Notes: generated by a model from the letters alone, not told the origin. DNA of 15,315 nucleotides from UBA4093 sp036676455 (GCA_036676455.1 JAKFCW010000065.1:1-15315), one strand, 5' to 3'; positions 1 through 7,030 are shown, numbered from the stretch's first letter. A program made the numbers and translations.

Positions 1-40
1 CAAAGTGCTTAACCTCGGTCAAGCTCCCCGGATTTCCGGC

Positions 41-69
41 TTGCCAAGCCCCCGCAGCGCCCCTATCAT
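41..69 (+). promoter_or_regulatory. Probable ruvCA promoter (leaderless geometry)
   Basis: A -35 element TTGCCA (41-46, 5 of 6 matches to TTGACA) is followed by a 17-base spacer and a -10 element TATCAT (64-69, 5 of 6). Only six bases (GAGGCC) separate the -10 from the ruvC ATG at 76. A start point about seven bases past the -10 would fall on the A of the start codon, so the transcript would be leaderless. The GAGG in the gap lies too close to the ATG to work as a normal ribosome binding site. The motif is seen directly; the start point is inferred. Confidence 0.6.
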
Positions 70-75
70 GAGGCC

Positions 76-603
76 ATGCGCTTGCTCGGCATCGACCCAG
101 GGACCGCCACCGTCGGCTACGGCGTCATCGACGTCGACGGAGACTACCGCTCCACCATGGTCGCCTTCGGAGTCATCAAAACCCCGCCCAAGATGCCCAT
201 GGCCGAGCGCCTGCGCATCATCTACGACGATGCCCGCGAACTCTTGGCCCTCTACAAGCCCGGCATCGTCGTCATCGAGAAGCTCTTCGCCTTCCGCAAC
301 GTCACCACCGTCATCACCGTCGCCCAGGCCCGCGGCGTCCTGACCCTGGCCGCCCACCAGGCCGGCTGCACGATCGCCGAGTACACCCCGATGCAGGTCA
401 AGCAGACCATCACCGGCTACGGCCGCGCCCAGAAGATCGAGATCCAGGAGATGGTCCGCGACATGCTCGAGCTGAACGCCATCCCCCGGCCCGACGACGC
501 CGCCGACGCCCTCGCCTTCGCCCTCACCCACGTCCAGTTCCTGCAAGGCGGCGGGGCGAGCGACGAGGACGAAACCCTCGACTTCGAACCGGAGCTCACG
601 TGA
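76..603 (+). CDS. ruvC: Crossover junction endodeoxyribonuclease RuvC
   Basis: RuvC is the Mg-dependent, RNase H-fold dimeric nuclease that cuts Holliday junctions symmetrically at the end of homologous recombination, working with RuvAB. The protein is 175 residues, normal for the family. It opens with the RuvC signature RLLGIDPGTATVGYG. The catalytic acids can be matched to those of E. coli RuvC: Asp7, Glu68 (in VVIEKLFAFRN), Asp141 and Asp144 (in RPDDAADALAFALTH). The conserved YTPMQVKQTITGYGRAQK block is present. The tail after about residue 158 is short and acidic. The ATG at 76 is the only start consistent with the family N-terminus. The stop codon overlaps the ruvA GTG by four bases (GTGA), so translation is probably coupled. 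Confidence 0.97.
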   Translation: MRLLGIDPGTATVGYGVIDVDGDYRSTMVAFGVIKTPPKMPMAERLRIIYDDARELLALYKPGIVVIEKLFAFRNVTTVITVAQARGVLTLAAHQAGCTIAEYTPMQVKQTITGYGRAQKIEIQEMVRDMLELNAIPRPDDAADALAFALTHVQFLQGGGASDEDETLDFEPELT

Positions 604-1202
604 TCATCTCCCTGAAGGGCACGCTCGCCCACCTCGGCAACGACTACGCCATTCTCGACGTCCATGGCGTCGGCTACCAGGTTTTCCTCTCCGCCAGGCA
701 ACTGCGCGATCTCCCCGCCGAAGGCCAAACGCTCACCCTCTACACCTACCTCGCCCACCGCGAGGACGCCATGCTGCTGTACGGCTTCCCGTCCCTCGAA
801 GAGCGCGAGCTCTTCCTCATGCTCACCTCCGTCTCCGGCGTCGGCACCAAGACCGCCCTTGGCATCCTCTCGGGGCTCAGCGCCTCGGACGTCGTCACGG
901 CGATCGCCACCGCCGACACCAAGCGCCTCGCCAAGGCCCCCGGCATCGGCAAGAAAACCGCCGAGCGCCTGATCCTCGAGCTCAAGGAGAAACTGACCGC
1001 CAAGCGGACGGCCTTCCGCGAGGGCCTCGGCGCCCCCCTTCCCGCCTCCAGCCTCAGCACCGAGCTGCAGGAAGCCGAACTTGCCCTGCTTTCCCTCGGC
1101 TACGACCCCGACGAGATCGTCACCGCCCTGGCGCGCATCACCCCCGGCACCTCCATCGAAGAGGCCATCCGCGCCGCCATCGAACGCCTCAGCGAGATTT
1201 AA
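600..1202 (+). CDS. ruvA: Holliday junction branch migration protein RuvA
   Basis: RuvA is the tetrameric junction-binding subunit that loads RuvB rings and holds the junction open for branch migration. At 200 residues it has the usual three-domain layout: an OB-fold (about 1-63, starting MIISLKGTLA), a central domain with two helix-hairpin-helix motifs (TSVSGVGTKTALGIL, about 76-90, and LAKAPGIGKKTAERLI, about 110-125), and a C-terminal RuvB-binding domain (about 155-200, with the typical ALLSLGY). The acidic pin residues Glu55 and Asp56 sit at the same numbers as in E. coli. The start is GTG, overlapping the ruvC stop. The TAA stop overlaps the stop codon of the oppositely oriented kinase gene by four bases, leaving no room for a terminator between them. 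Confidence 0.97.
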   Translation: MIISLKGTLAHLGNDYAILDVHGVGYQVFLSARQLRDLPAEGQTLTLYTYLAHREDAMLLYGFPSLEERELFLMLTSVSGVGTKTALGILSGLSASDVVTAIATADTKRLAKAPGIGKKTAERLILELKEKLTAKRTAFREGLGAPLPASSLSTELQEAELALLSLGYDPDEIVTALARITPGTSIEEAIRAAIERLSEI

Positions 1203-3199
1203 GCCGCCGCGGAAAAATCGACCCGGCACTGCTCCGGAACGCCCCGCGGCAGCCGGAACCAGAACGTGCTTCCCTTGCCCGGCTCGCTGCGCACGCCGAC
1301 CGTCCCCCCGTGGGCCTCAACCTGTGCCTTGCTGATGCTGAGTCCCAGCCCCGTTCCTGCCTTCATCCGGGCCCCGGCCGCCAGCTGCGTGAAACGCTGG
1401 AAGAGCTTGGGGATGTCCTCCGCCGCGATCCCGATCCCGGTGTCCTCCACCTCGCAGAGCACGCCGTCCGCGTCCTCGCGCAACCGCACCTCGATGCGCC
1501 CGCCCTCGGGAGTGAACTTCATGGCATTGCCGATCAAGTTCGCCAGCACCCGGTCGATCCGCTGCGGATCCAGCACCATCCTCAATGCGGAGCCCGACAC
1601 GGCGGCCTGCAACGTCAAGCGACGATCCGTCGCCTGCGGCCGGAGGCTCTCGACCATCTCCCGGACCCGCTCCGCCAAGTCCACCTCCTCGCAATGCAGC
1701 CGGAACGTGCCCGCGTCCAGCCGCGCGACATCCAGCAAGTCGTTGACCATCCCCTCCAGCCGCTCGGAGCTCTTGGCGATCTGCGCCACGAACGCCCGCT
1801 GCTGCTCCGTGAGCGAGCCCCCCAGGCCGTCCTCGAGGAACTCCGCGTAGCCCAGGATCGAGGTCAGGGGAGTGCGCAGATCATGCGAGACGGCGTTGAC
1901 GAAGTCCCCCTTGAGCTTGTCCAGCTCCTTCAGCTTCTCGTACTGCTCGCGCAGCTTGGCTTCAAGGTGATGGCGCTCGGTCACGTCCCGGGAGATCACC
2001 ATGACCCCGATCAGCTCGCCGTCGGAGCTGTAATAGGGGTACTTGGAGCTGTCAAAGATCCGATCGTCGCCCCGCGGCGTGTGAATCGCGATCTCGTAGG
2101 ACAAAGGAGCCTCCGAGCTGAGGACCTCCTGGTCTTGCGCCTGGATCCGGCGCGCCGTCTCCGCGTCGAAGATCTCGCCGTCCCGCCGGCCGAGTATCTC
2201 CCCGACCGGTCGCCCCACCATCCTGCCGAAGGCCGGGTTCGCCAGGAGGTACTTCCCCTCGCGGTCCCGGATCATGATGAGGTCGGGAGAGGCGTCGATC
2301 AGGTTCCGCCGCTTCTCCTCGCTGTCCAGCAGGGCCGCCTCGACCCGGTCCAGCACCCCCGAGTTCCACCACAGCATGCTCGCGGAGATCATCACCATGC
2401 CCGTCACCAGCAGGCCGATCCCGGAGACGGGCTCGAGGCCCCAGACCCGCTGGCTCCAGACGCCGAGCAGGCCCAGCGCGATGGGTGCGAGCAAGAGGAC
2501 CGGCAGCAGGCTGCGAAGCATCCGCCCTCCCAGGCCGTCGCTGCAGAGCACGCGCATGAAGCCCCGCGCGGGACGGGAGGCCAGCACCCCGGTCCCCAGC
2601 AGCAAGAAGCTGATGGCCGAGTACAGCGACATGGGCAGGTAGTCGCCCATGACGCGCGTGAAGGCCGCGTTCCGGAACAAGTGGCCCAGCAGCGGCAGGA
2701 AGGCGACGATGCAAGCGCTGAGCGCGAGCGCCTGCGCCAGGCGCTGCAATGCGAGCTTCCTGGCGTTCAACAGCAGCAAGCTGAAAGCGACCAAGAGGAA
2801 ATTCGCCACCGAGTTGGGGGCGACGGAGTGGAGCCGCAGTGGCAGGTCCAGGCCCCGAGGGAACAAGACCTGATCGGGGTTCGGGGCGCCTTCGACGAGG
2901 AGTTCCAGCACCACGGCGACCATCATCACCACCACGGCCAGCGCGAAGCCGTGGGCCCAGCGCAAGGCGCGCGCGTCGACCGGCTCCGTGCGCTGGAGCC
3001 AGAGCGCTCCTCCCAGCAGGATCAAGCCCGCGGAGATCAGGGGATGCAGCACCCTCGGGGCCGAGAGGAAGGGCATGCCCTCGACACCGAGCAGCCAGCT
3101 GATGGCGATCAGCACGCCAAGCCCAATCGTCAAGACGCACGCCGTGCTGACGAAAGCGCGAAGCACCCTCACGTACCGTGGCTTGCATCGCACGCTCAT
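1199..3199 (-). CDS. Membrane-bound PAS-domain sensor histidine kinase
   Basis: This is a hybrid-free sensor kinase of 666 residues. The N-terminal third is very hydrophobic, with about eight predicted membrane helices (roughly 15-37, 51-69, 81-102, 127-145, 153-173, 192-209, 229-247, 258-277); I do not recognise this sensor domain. A PAS domain follows (about 295-408, with ASPDLIMIRD and ISRDVTER). Next come a short coiled coil and the HisKA dimerisation domain with phospho-acceptor His439 (SHDLRTPLTS). The ATPase domain shows the N box (NLIGNAMKF, 554-562), G1 (DTGIGI, 586-591), F box (FQRF) and G2 (GTGLGL, 615-620), so it should be active. The ATG at 3199 has GGAAGGGA about ten bases upstream; a TTG at 3232 would add 11 residues. 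No response regulator gene is adjacent. It lies 137 bases downstream of the FlhA-like gene on the same strand and may be cotranscribed with it. Confidence 0.92.
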   Translation of the reverse strand: MSVRCKPRYVRVLRAFVSTACVLTIGLGVLIAISWLLGVEGMPFLSAPRVLHPLISAGLILLGGALWLQRTEPVDARALRWAHGFALAVVVMMVAVVLELLVEGAPNPDQVLFPRGLDLPLRLHSVAPNSVANFLLVAFSLLLLNARKLALQRLAQALALSACIVAFLPLLGHLFRNAAFTRVMGDYLPMSLYSAISFLLLGTGVLASRPARGFMRVLCSDGLGGRMLRSLLPVLLLAPIALGLLGVWSQRVWGLEPVSGIGLLVTGMVMISASMLWWNSGVLDRVEAALLDSEEKRRNLIDASPDLIMIRDREGKYLLANPAFGRMVGRPVGEILGRRDGEIFDAETARRIQAQDQEVLSSEAPLSYEIAIHTPRGDDRIFDSSKYPYYSSDGELIGVMVISRDVTERHHLEAKLREQYEKLKELDKLKGDFVNAVSHDLRTPLTSILGYAEFLEDGLGGSLTEQQRAFVAQIAKSSERLEGMVNDLLDVARLDAGTFRLHCEEVDLAERVREMVESLRPQATDRRLTLQAAVSGSALRMVLDPQRIDRVLANLIGNAMKFTPEGGRIEVRLREDADGVLCEVEDTGIGIAAEDIPKLFQRFTQLAAGARMKAGTGLGLSISKAQVEAHGGTVGVRSEPGKGSTFWFRLPRGVPEQCRVDFSAAA

Positions 3200-3336
3200 C
3201 CGTGGCACATCCCTTCCGGAACGCTCCTTCAAAGCCGCCCGAGTTCCGCCTGGCGGATGCGCTGGCGGCTTCGCTGCCTCGGATTGAAATCTACATGAAG
3301 ATCGGCAGCAGGACTACGGATGCCCCGTCGCTACGG

Positions 3337-4527
3337 TCAAAGCCCGAGGTCGAGGACGACCTGCGCCGGATCCTCCGCCACCCGGCGGCGGTAACAGAGA
3401 CGCTGGAGCAACTGGGGAAGATCCCGGATGGACTTGCCTTGCCGCAAGAGCTCGGCCAGCACCGCGTGGAGCTCGCTGAGGTCGTAGGACTCGCGGACCA
3501 GGCGCAAGACCGCCGGCGCCCGCAGCGCGGCCTTTTCGAGCAGGAGCTCGACCTCGTCGTAGCTGAGAATCTGGTGAGCGTAGCCCTTGGCCACGGAGCG
3601 CAGGTGCTGCAGGATCACCGAGGTCGGCAAGAGCAGCAGGCATCCCGAAGCTGCGGCCTGGGGGGCCATGTCCTCGGGCAGCCAGACAGCCGCCTGTCCG
3701 CTGAGGGGCTCGATGGCCGGCAGGGCCCGCGCGTCCTGCGTCAGGGCCGCGGGGGGATTCAGCGCGAGCACGTAGCCGATCGCCAGGTGCCCTCCTGCGA
3801 CGGGCAAGCCCCGCACCAGGATCCGGTACTCGCCAGCCCCCAGGTTCAGGTTGTCCCGGAACTGCACGCCCGGAAGCACGAACCCGGTCTCCATGGCCAG
3901 CTCGACGCGCATCTGCACGACCTGATCCATGAGGAAGCCGCCGGCCGAGGGCTCGACCAAGGTCACGACGTCGATCCCGAACTCGACCGCCACCGGCGCC
4001 AAGGGCAGGAGATCGAAGACGTTCTCGGGGTTGCGCAGGGCCGGATCGATCGTGCCGACCTCCTCTCCGTGGGCGCGCGGCTCGGGCTCGGCGAAGATCA
4101 CCGGGATCGGCAGCCGCGGAGCCAGGGTCTTGGGCACCTGGGCCACCAAACCGCCGAGGCGGCGCAAGCGCCCCATGTCGGAGGGGGGAAGCCCCGGAGC
4201 AGCCCCCTTGCGGCGATAAGCGGCCTCGGCGAGTTGCTTCAACTGATCGAACTGGTGAAGGGCCGCGTTGGTGTCGAAGCGCAGGCGGTCGTCATTGGCC
4301 AGGGCCGCCACGATCCGCTCGACTTCCTCCGGGCACTCCGGCAGCATCCCGCTTGCATTGGCCTGGCCAAGCAAGGTCTCGGCATGCCGCAAGACCTCCA
4401 TGCCCGGAGTGACCGTCTGAATCAAGGATTCAACGTAGCGAAGCGCCTCGGCGTCATCCTTGAGGACTTCCAGCTCGCCTTCCACCGTTCCCTTGCCCTC
4501 GATCACCGTGAACCGTTCGCGCGCCAT
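3337..4527 (-). CDS. Soluble FlhA C-terminal-domain-like protein
   Basis: The protein has 396 residues and no membrane segment. Residues about 171-396 closely follow the cytoplasmic domain of the flagellar/type III export gate protein FlhA (SctV family). Matching blocks are the LVEP..GG.L..Q...R.ELA.E.GFVLPGV stretch (190-221), then RDNLNLGAGEYRILVRG (224-240), the ILSYDEVELLLE block (320-331, FlhA LL.RQEV.ELL) and LRQGKSIRDLPQLLQRL (361-377). True FlhA has an N-terminal region of about eight membrane helices with the FHIPEP signature; both are absent here. That half is replaced by about 150 residues of helical, acidic sequence I cannot assign. In the family this domain forms a ring that docks chaperone-substrate complexes, so a soluble version could compete for or deliver export cargo; that role is inference. 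The ATG has a strong ribosome site (GGAGGGAG). A kinase gene follows on the same strand. Confidence 0.85.
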   Translation of the reverse strand: MARERFTVIEGKGTVEGELEVLKDDAEALRYVESLIQTVTPGMEVLRHAETLLGQANASGMLPECPEEVERIVAALANDDRLRFDTNAALHQFDQLKQLAEAAYRRKGAAPGLPPSDMGRLRRLGGLVAQVPKTLAPRLPIPVIFAEPEPRAHGEEVGTIDPALRNPENVFDLLPLAPVAVEFGIDVVTLVEPSAGGFLMDQVVQMRVELAMETGFVLPGVQFRDNLNLGAGEYRILVRGLPVAGGHLAIGYVLALNPPAALTQDARALPAIEPLSGQAAVWLPEDMAPQAAASGCLLLLPTSVILQHLRSVAKGYAHQILSYDEVELLLEKAALRAPAVLRLVRESYDLSELHAVLAELLRQGKSIRDLPQLLQRLCYRRRVAEDPAQVVLDLGL

Positions 4528-4641
4528 GTCTCACTCCCTCCGCGTCGATAGTGCTTCGGACTGTATACCCGGTTGTTGCCCAAGCAGGCTGGCCTGGTGC
4601 GCAAGACATTGAAGCTGGCCGTGGGGCGGGCCTCCGCGCCC

Positions 4642-4697
4642 GCCATGGCTTTGATTGCCCGCCATGGCTTTGATTGCCGCCATGGCTTTGATTGCCC
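4642..4697. repeat. Three-copy 18-19 bp tandem repeat
   Basis: The unit GCCATGGCTTTGATTGCCC occurs at 4642-4660, 4661-4678 (last base missing) and 4679-4697, head to tail with no spacer. The copies are otherwise identical. Each contains the palindrome GCCATGGC. The array lies between the divergently transcribed FlhA-like gene and ruvB, about 20 bases upstream of the ruvB -35 element. It could be a set of protein-binding sites or a slippage product; the sequence does not decide between them. Confidence 0.9.
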
Positions 4698-4717
4698 GCC
4701 CGGCATGGAACAGTCGT

Positions 4718-4746
4718 TCGACCCCGAGGCGTCCGAATGGTACAAT
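4718..4746 (+). promoter_or_regulatory. Probable ruvB promoter
   Basis: The -35 element TCGACC (4718-4723, 4 of 6 matches) and -10 element TACAAT (4741-4746, 5 of 6) are separated by 17 bases. The predicted transcript start near 4753 would give a 5' leader of about 30 bases containing the AGAGGAG ribosome site of ruvB. Its position fits the chosen TTG start and argues against a start further upstream, because such a start would lie before the transcript begins. Confidence 0.5.
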
Positions 4747-4784
4747 GGGCCAGGAGATCCGCCCCGTCCCAGAGGAGACGCCCC

Positions 4785-5849
4785 TTGGCCATCGTTCCGT
4801 CCACCCCCGAGCCGCGGGAAGTGCTCTCTGCCGCCCAGCGCCCCGCGGAATCCATGCTCGAAGCCAGCCTCCGGCCGCAGTCGCTGGAGGACTACACGGG
4901 GCAGGAGGCGCTCAAGGACGGCCTGAAGATCGCCATCGAGGCGGCCCGGCACCGCGAAGAGCCCCTCGATCACATCCTCTTCTACGGTCCGCCCGGCCTG
5001 GGCAAGACCACGCTGGCCGGGATTCTCGCCCACGAGATGAAATCCCAGCTGCGGATCACCTCGGCGCCCGCCCTGGAGCGGCCCCGCGACGTGGCGGGCC
5101 TGCTGGTCGCCCTCAAACCGGGCGACATCCTCTTCATCGACGAGATCCACCGCCTCAACCGGCTGGCCGAGGAGATCCTCTACCCGGCCATGGAGGACTA
5201 TTCGCTCGACATCACGATCGGCAAGGGCCAGACCGCGCGGATCAAGCGCCTTCCGCTGAAGCGCTTCACCCTGGTGGGTGCCACGACCCGCGCCGGGTCC
5301 TTGTCGGCCCCCCTGCGCGATCGCTTCGGGCTGATCCAGCGGCTCGAATTCTACCGGCCGCACGAGCTGGCGAGCATCCTCCTGCGCGCGGCCGGGATCC
5401 TGAAGGTGGATCTGAGCATGGAGGGGGCCGAGGCGATCGCCCGCCGCTCGCGCGGCACGCCCCGCATCGCGAACCGGCTGCTCAGGCGCGTCCGGGACTT
5501 CGCCCAGGTGCGCGCCAACGGCGAGGTGACGGCCTTGGTCGCCGAAGAAGCCCTCGGCCAGCTTCACATCGACGCCCTCGGGCTGGATCCGACAGACCGC
5601 CGCTTGCTGGAGCTGGTGATCACGCAGTTCGACGGCGGCCCCGTCGGGATCGAAACCCTCGCCACCGCTCTTTCCGAGGACGTCACGACCCTCGAGGACG
5701 TGGTCGAACCCTACCTCTTGCAGGCGGGCCTCTGGCGCCGCACCCCACGCGGCCGCACGGTCACGCCCCAGGCCTACCGACACCTCGGCCTGGCCGTGCC
5801 GCAGCAAGCTCTCGCGCTTCCGTTGAACATCCTGGACGAAAGCAACTGA
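4785..5849 (+). CDS. ruvB: Holliday junction branch migration DNA helicase RuvB
   Basis: RuvB is the AAA+ hexameric motor that pumps DNA through the RuvA-bound junction. I chose the TTG at 4785 because AGAGGAG lies seven bases upstream; this gives 354 residues, normal for RuvB. Upstream in-frame starts (for example at 4692) would add unrelated, basic residues coded by the intergenic region. Motifs numbered from the TTG: Walker A GPPGLGKTT (68-76), Walker B ILFIDEIH (115-122), sensor 1 and arginine-finger region GATTRAGSLSAPLRDRFG (165-182), sensor 2 RGTPRIANRLLRRVRD (223-238), and a C-terminal winged helix ending near GLWRRTPRGRTVTPQAY (315-331). The gene is separated from ruvCA by two genes on the opposite strand and has its own promoter. 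Confidence 0.96.
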   Translation: MAIVPSTPEPREVLSAAQRPAESMLEASLRPQSLEDYTGQEALKDGLKIAIEAARHREEPLDHILFYGPPGLGKTTLAGILAHEMKSQLRITSAPALERPRDVAGLLVALKPGDILFIDEIHRLNRLAEEILYPAMEDYSLDITIGKGQTARIKRLPLKRFTLVGATTRAGSLSAPLRDRFGLIQRLEFYRPHELASILLRAAGILKVDLSMEGAEAIARRSRGTPRIANRLLRRVRDFAQVRANGEVTALVAEEALGQLHIDALGLDPTDRRLLELVITQFDGGPVGIETLATALSEDVTTLEDVVEPYLLQAGLWRRTPRGRTVTPQAYRHLGLAVPQQALALPLNILDESN

Positions 5850-5874
5850 CGGAAAGCGTACGATCGATTATAAT
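5846..5874 (+). promoter_or_regulatory. ilvE promoter
   Basis: The -35 element CTGACG (5846-5851, 4 of 6 matches to TTGACA) overlaps the ruvB stop codon. After a 17-base spacer comes a perfect -10, TATAAT (5869-5874). The predicted start is near 5881, giving ilvE expression independent of ruvB. Confidence 0.7.
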
Positions 5875-5880
5875 GGGTGC

Positions 5881-5998
5881 ATCGGGGCGACCAACCTAGC
5901 TCCCGAGCATCTTGGATCGCCGAAAGCCCCCACCTGGGCTGGTCCCAATGGTGTGACCCCACGGCGCTGGTCGCAGCGTCGGAGAGAAAGGTAGCGAA
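5881..5998 (+). other. Untranslated leader of the aminotransferase gene
   Basis: About 118 bases lie between the predicted transcript start and the ATG. Two small hairpins are visible: TGGG/CCCA (5935-5938 with 5944-5947) and CGCTG/CAGCG with a four-base loop (5965-5969 with 5974-5978). I see no T-box sequence, no leader peptide rich in Ile, Val or Leu codons, no terminator-like U run, and no riboswitch I can name. It may simply be a long leader. The ribosome site is AAGG at 5988-5991. Confidence 0.35.
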
Positions 5999-6961
5999 AT
6001 GGCGCAACAGCTCGCCTACTTCCAGGGGGAAATCGTTCCTCTCGAAGAAGCCAACGTCAATATTCTCACCCACTCCTTCAACTACGGTACCGGATGCTTC
6101 GAAGGCATCCGCGGCTACTGGAACGAGGACCAGGAAGAACTCTATATCCTCCACCTCGAGGCGCACTACCGCCGGATGGAGCGTTCCGCCAAGATCCTCA
6201 ACATGAAGCTCCCGCACTCCGTGGAAGAGCTCTGCGCGATCACCATGGATCTCGTCCGTCGCTGCGGCTACCGCCGCGACATCTACCTCCGCCCGACCCT
6301 CTACAAGTCGGACCTGGTCATGGGCGTCAAGCTCCACGACCTCAAGGACGAACTCTGCATCTACGTGATCCCCATGGGCAACTACGTCGACGTCGACAAC
6401 GGCCTCAAGGTCGGGGTCTCGTCGTGGCGCCGGGTCAACGACAACCAGATCCCCGCCCGGGCCAAGATCATCGGAGCCTACGTCAACTCCGCCCTCGCCA
6501 AGACCGAGGCCAACCTCAACGGCTTCGACGAGGCCATCTTCCTCAACGAGCAAGGCCACGTCTGCGAAGGCTCGGCCGAGAACTTCTTCATGATGCGCGA
6601 CGGCGTCCTGATCACCCCCGGTGAGCACGACGACATCCTCGAGGGGATCACCCGCGCCTCCGTCATGGAGCTCGCCCGCAAGGAACTGGGCCTCGAAACC
6701 CAGATCCGCGCGATCGACCGCTCCGAGCTCTACATCGCCGAGGAGATCTTCCTCTGCGGCACCGGCGCCCAGATCGCCTGGGTCAGCGAAGCGGATCACC
6801 GCCCGGTCGGCAACGGCAAGCTTGGCCCCATCGCCGCCCAGCTGCGCGAGCTCTACGCCAAGGCCGTCCGCAACGAGCTCCCCCGCTACTCCAGCTGGGT
6901 GGAGGCGGCCTACGGTTCCAACGGAGCCACCCAGGCCAACAAGGAAGCCAGCCTCACCTAA
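5999..6961 (+). CDS. ilvE: Branched-chain amino acid aminotransferase (class IV PLP enzyme)
   Basis: The enzyme transfers the amino group between glutamate and the 2-oxo acids of leucine, isoleucine and valine, the last step of their synthesis and first step of their breakdown. It belongs to fold-type IV PLP enzymes. The 320-residue length fits. The N-terminal NYGTGCFEGIRGYW block, Arg60, the PLP lysine Lys156 (in ARAKIIGAYVNS), and the EGSAENFF block with Glu190 (189-197 region) are conserved. GITRASVMELA (216-226) and LCGTGAQIAWV (252-262) form the cofactor phosphate and substrate region. The family also includes D-amino acid transaminase and aminodeoxychorismate lyase, but length and motifs favour IlvE. 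The ATG at 5999 has AAGG seven bases upstream. The gene stands alone between its own promoter and terminator. Confidence 0.92.
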   Translation: MAQQLAYFQGEIVPLEEANVNILTHSFNYGTGCFEGIRGYWNEDQEELYILHLEAHYRRMERSAKILNMKLPHSVEELCAITMDLVRRCGYRRDIYLRPTLYKSDLVMGVKLHDLKDELCIYVIPMGNYVDVDNGLKVGVSSWRRVNDNQIPARAKIIGAYVNSALAKTEANLNGFDEAIFLNEQGHVCEGSAENFFMMRDGVLITPGEHDDILEGITRASVMELARKELGLETQIRAIDRSELYIAEEIFLCGTGAQIAWVSEADHRPVGNGKLGPIAAQLRELYAKAVRNELPRYSSWVEAAYGSNGATQANKEASLT

Positions 6962-6973
6962 TCCACCGCGCTC

Positions 6974-7005
6974 AGAGGGCCCCGGCATGGCCGGGGCCCT
7001 CTTTT
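6974..7005 (+). terminator. Rho-independent terminator of ilvE
   Basis: A perfect 13-base inverted repeat (AGAGGGCCCCGGC, 6974-6986; GCCGGGGCCCTCT, 6990-7002) has a three-base loop (ATG) and is followed by TTT. It sits 12 bases after the ilvE stop. On the opposite strand there is no T run, so it should act mainly on ilvE; the converging kinase gene ends 26 bases beyond it. Confidence 0.93.
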
Positions 7006-7030
7006 CATGCGAGGAAAACAAGAAGCCCCC

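Noticed and set aside
3245..3257. Palindrome TCCGCCTGGCGGA upstream of the membrane kinase
   Set aside because: A short GC-rich palindrome with a one-base centre is common by chance here; too short-looped for a terminator and with no second copy.
1310..3298. Long + strand open frame (662 codons) opposite the membrane kinase
   Set aside because: It is Gln/His/Arg-rich with no domain signature and mirrors the codon pattern of the kinase gene; typical antisense shadow in GC-rich DNA.
3178..4551. + strand open frame opposite the FlhA-like gene
   Set aside because: No recognisable domain or ribosome site, while the minus strand has a clear FlhA-C match and a strong Shine-Dalgarno.
4562..4567. 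TATACA as a promoter for the FlhA-like gene
   Set aside because: A fair -10 hexamer on the minus strand, but no -35 at any acceptable distance.
4692..4784. In-frame N-terminal extension of RuvB by 31 residues
   Set aside because: It lies largely upstream of the predicted ruvB transcript start, has no ribosome site, and encodes a basic stretch unlike RuvB N-termini; the TTG at 4785 has a strong, well-spaced site.
5873..5899. Eight-codon ORF as an ilvE leader peptide
   Set aside because: It begins inside the -10 element, has no ribosome site and contains no Ile, Val or Leu codons.
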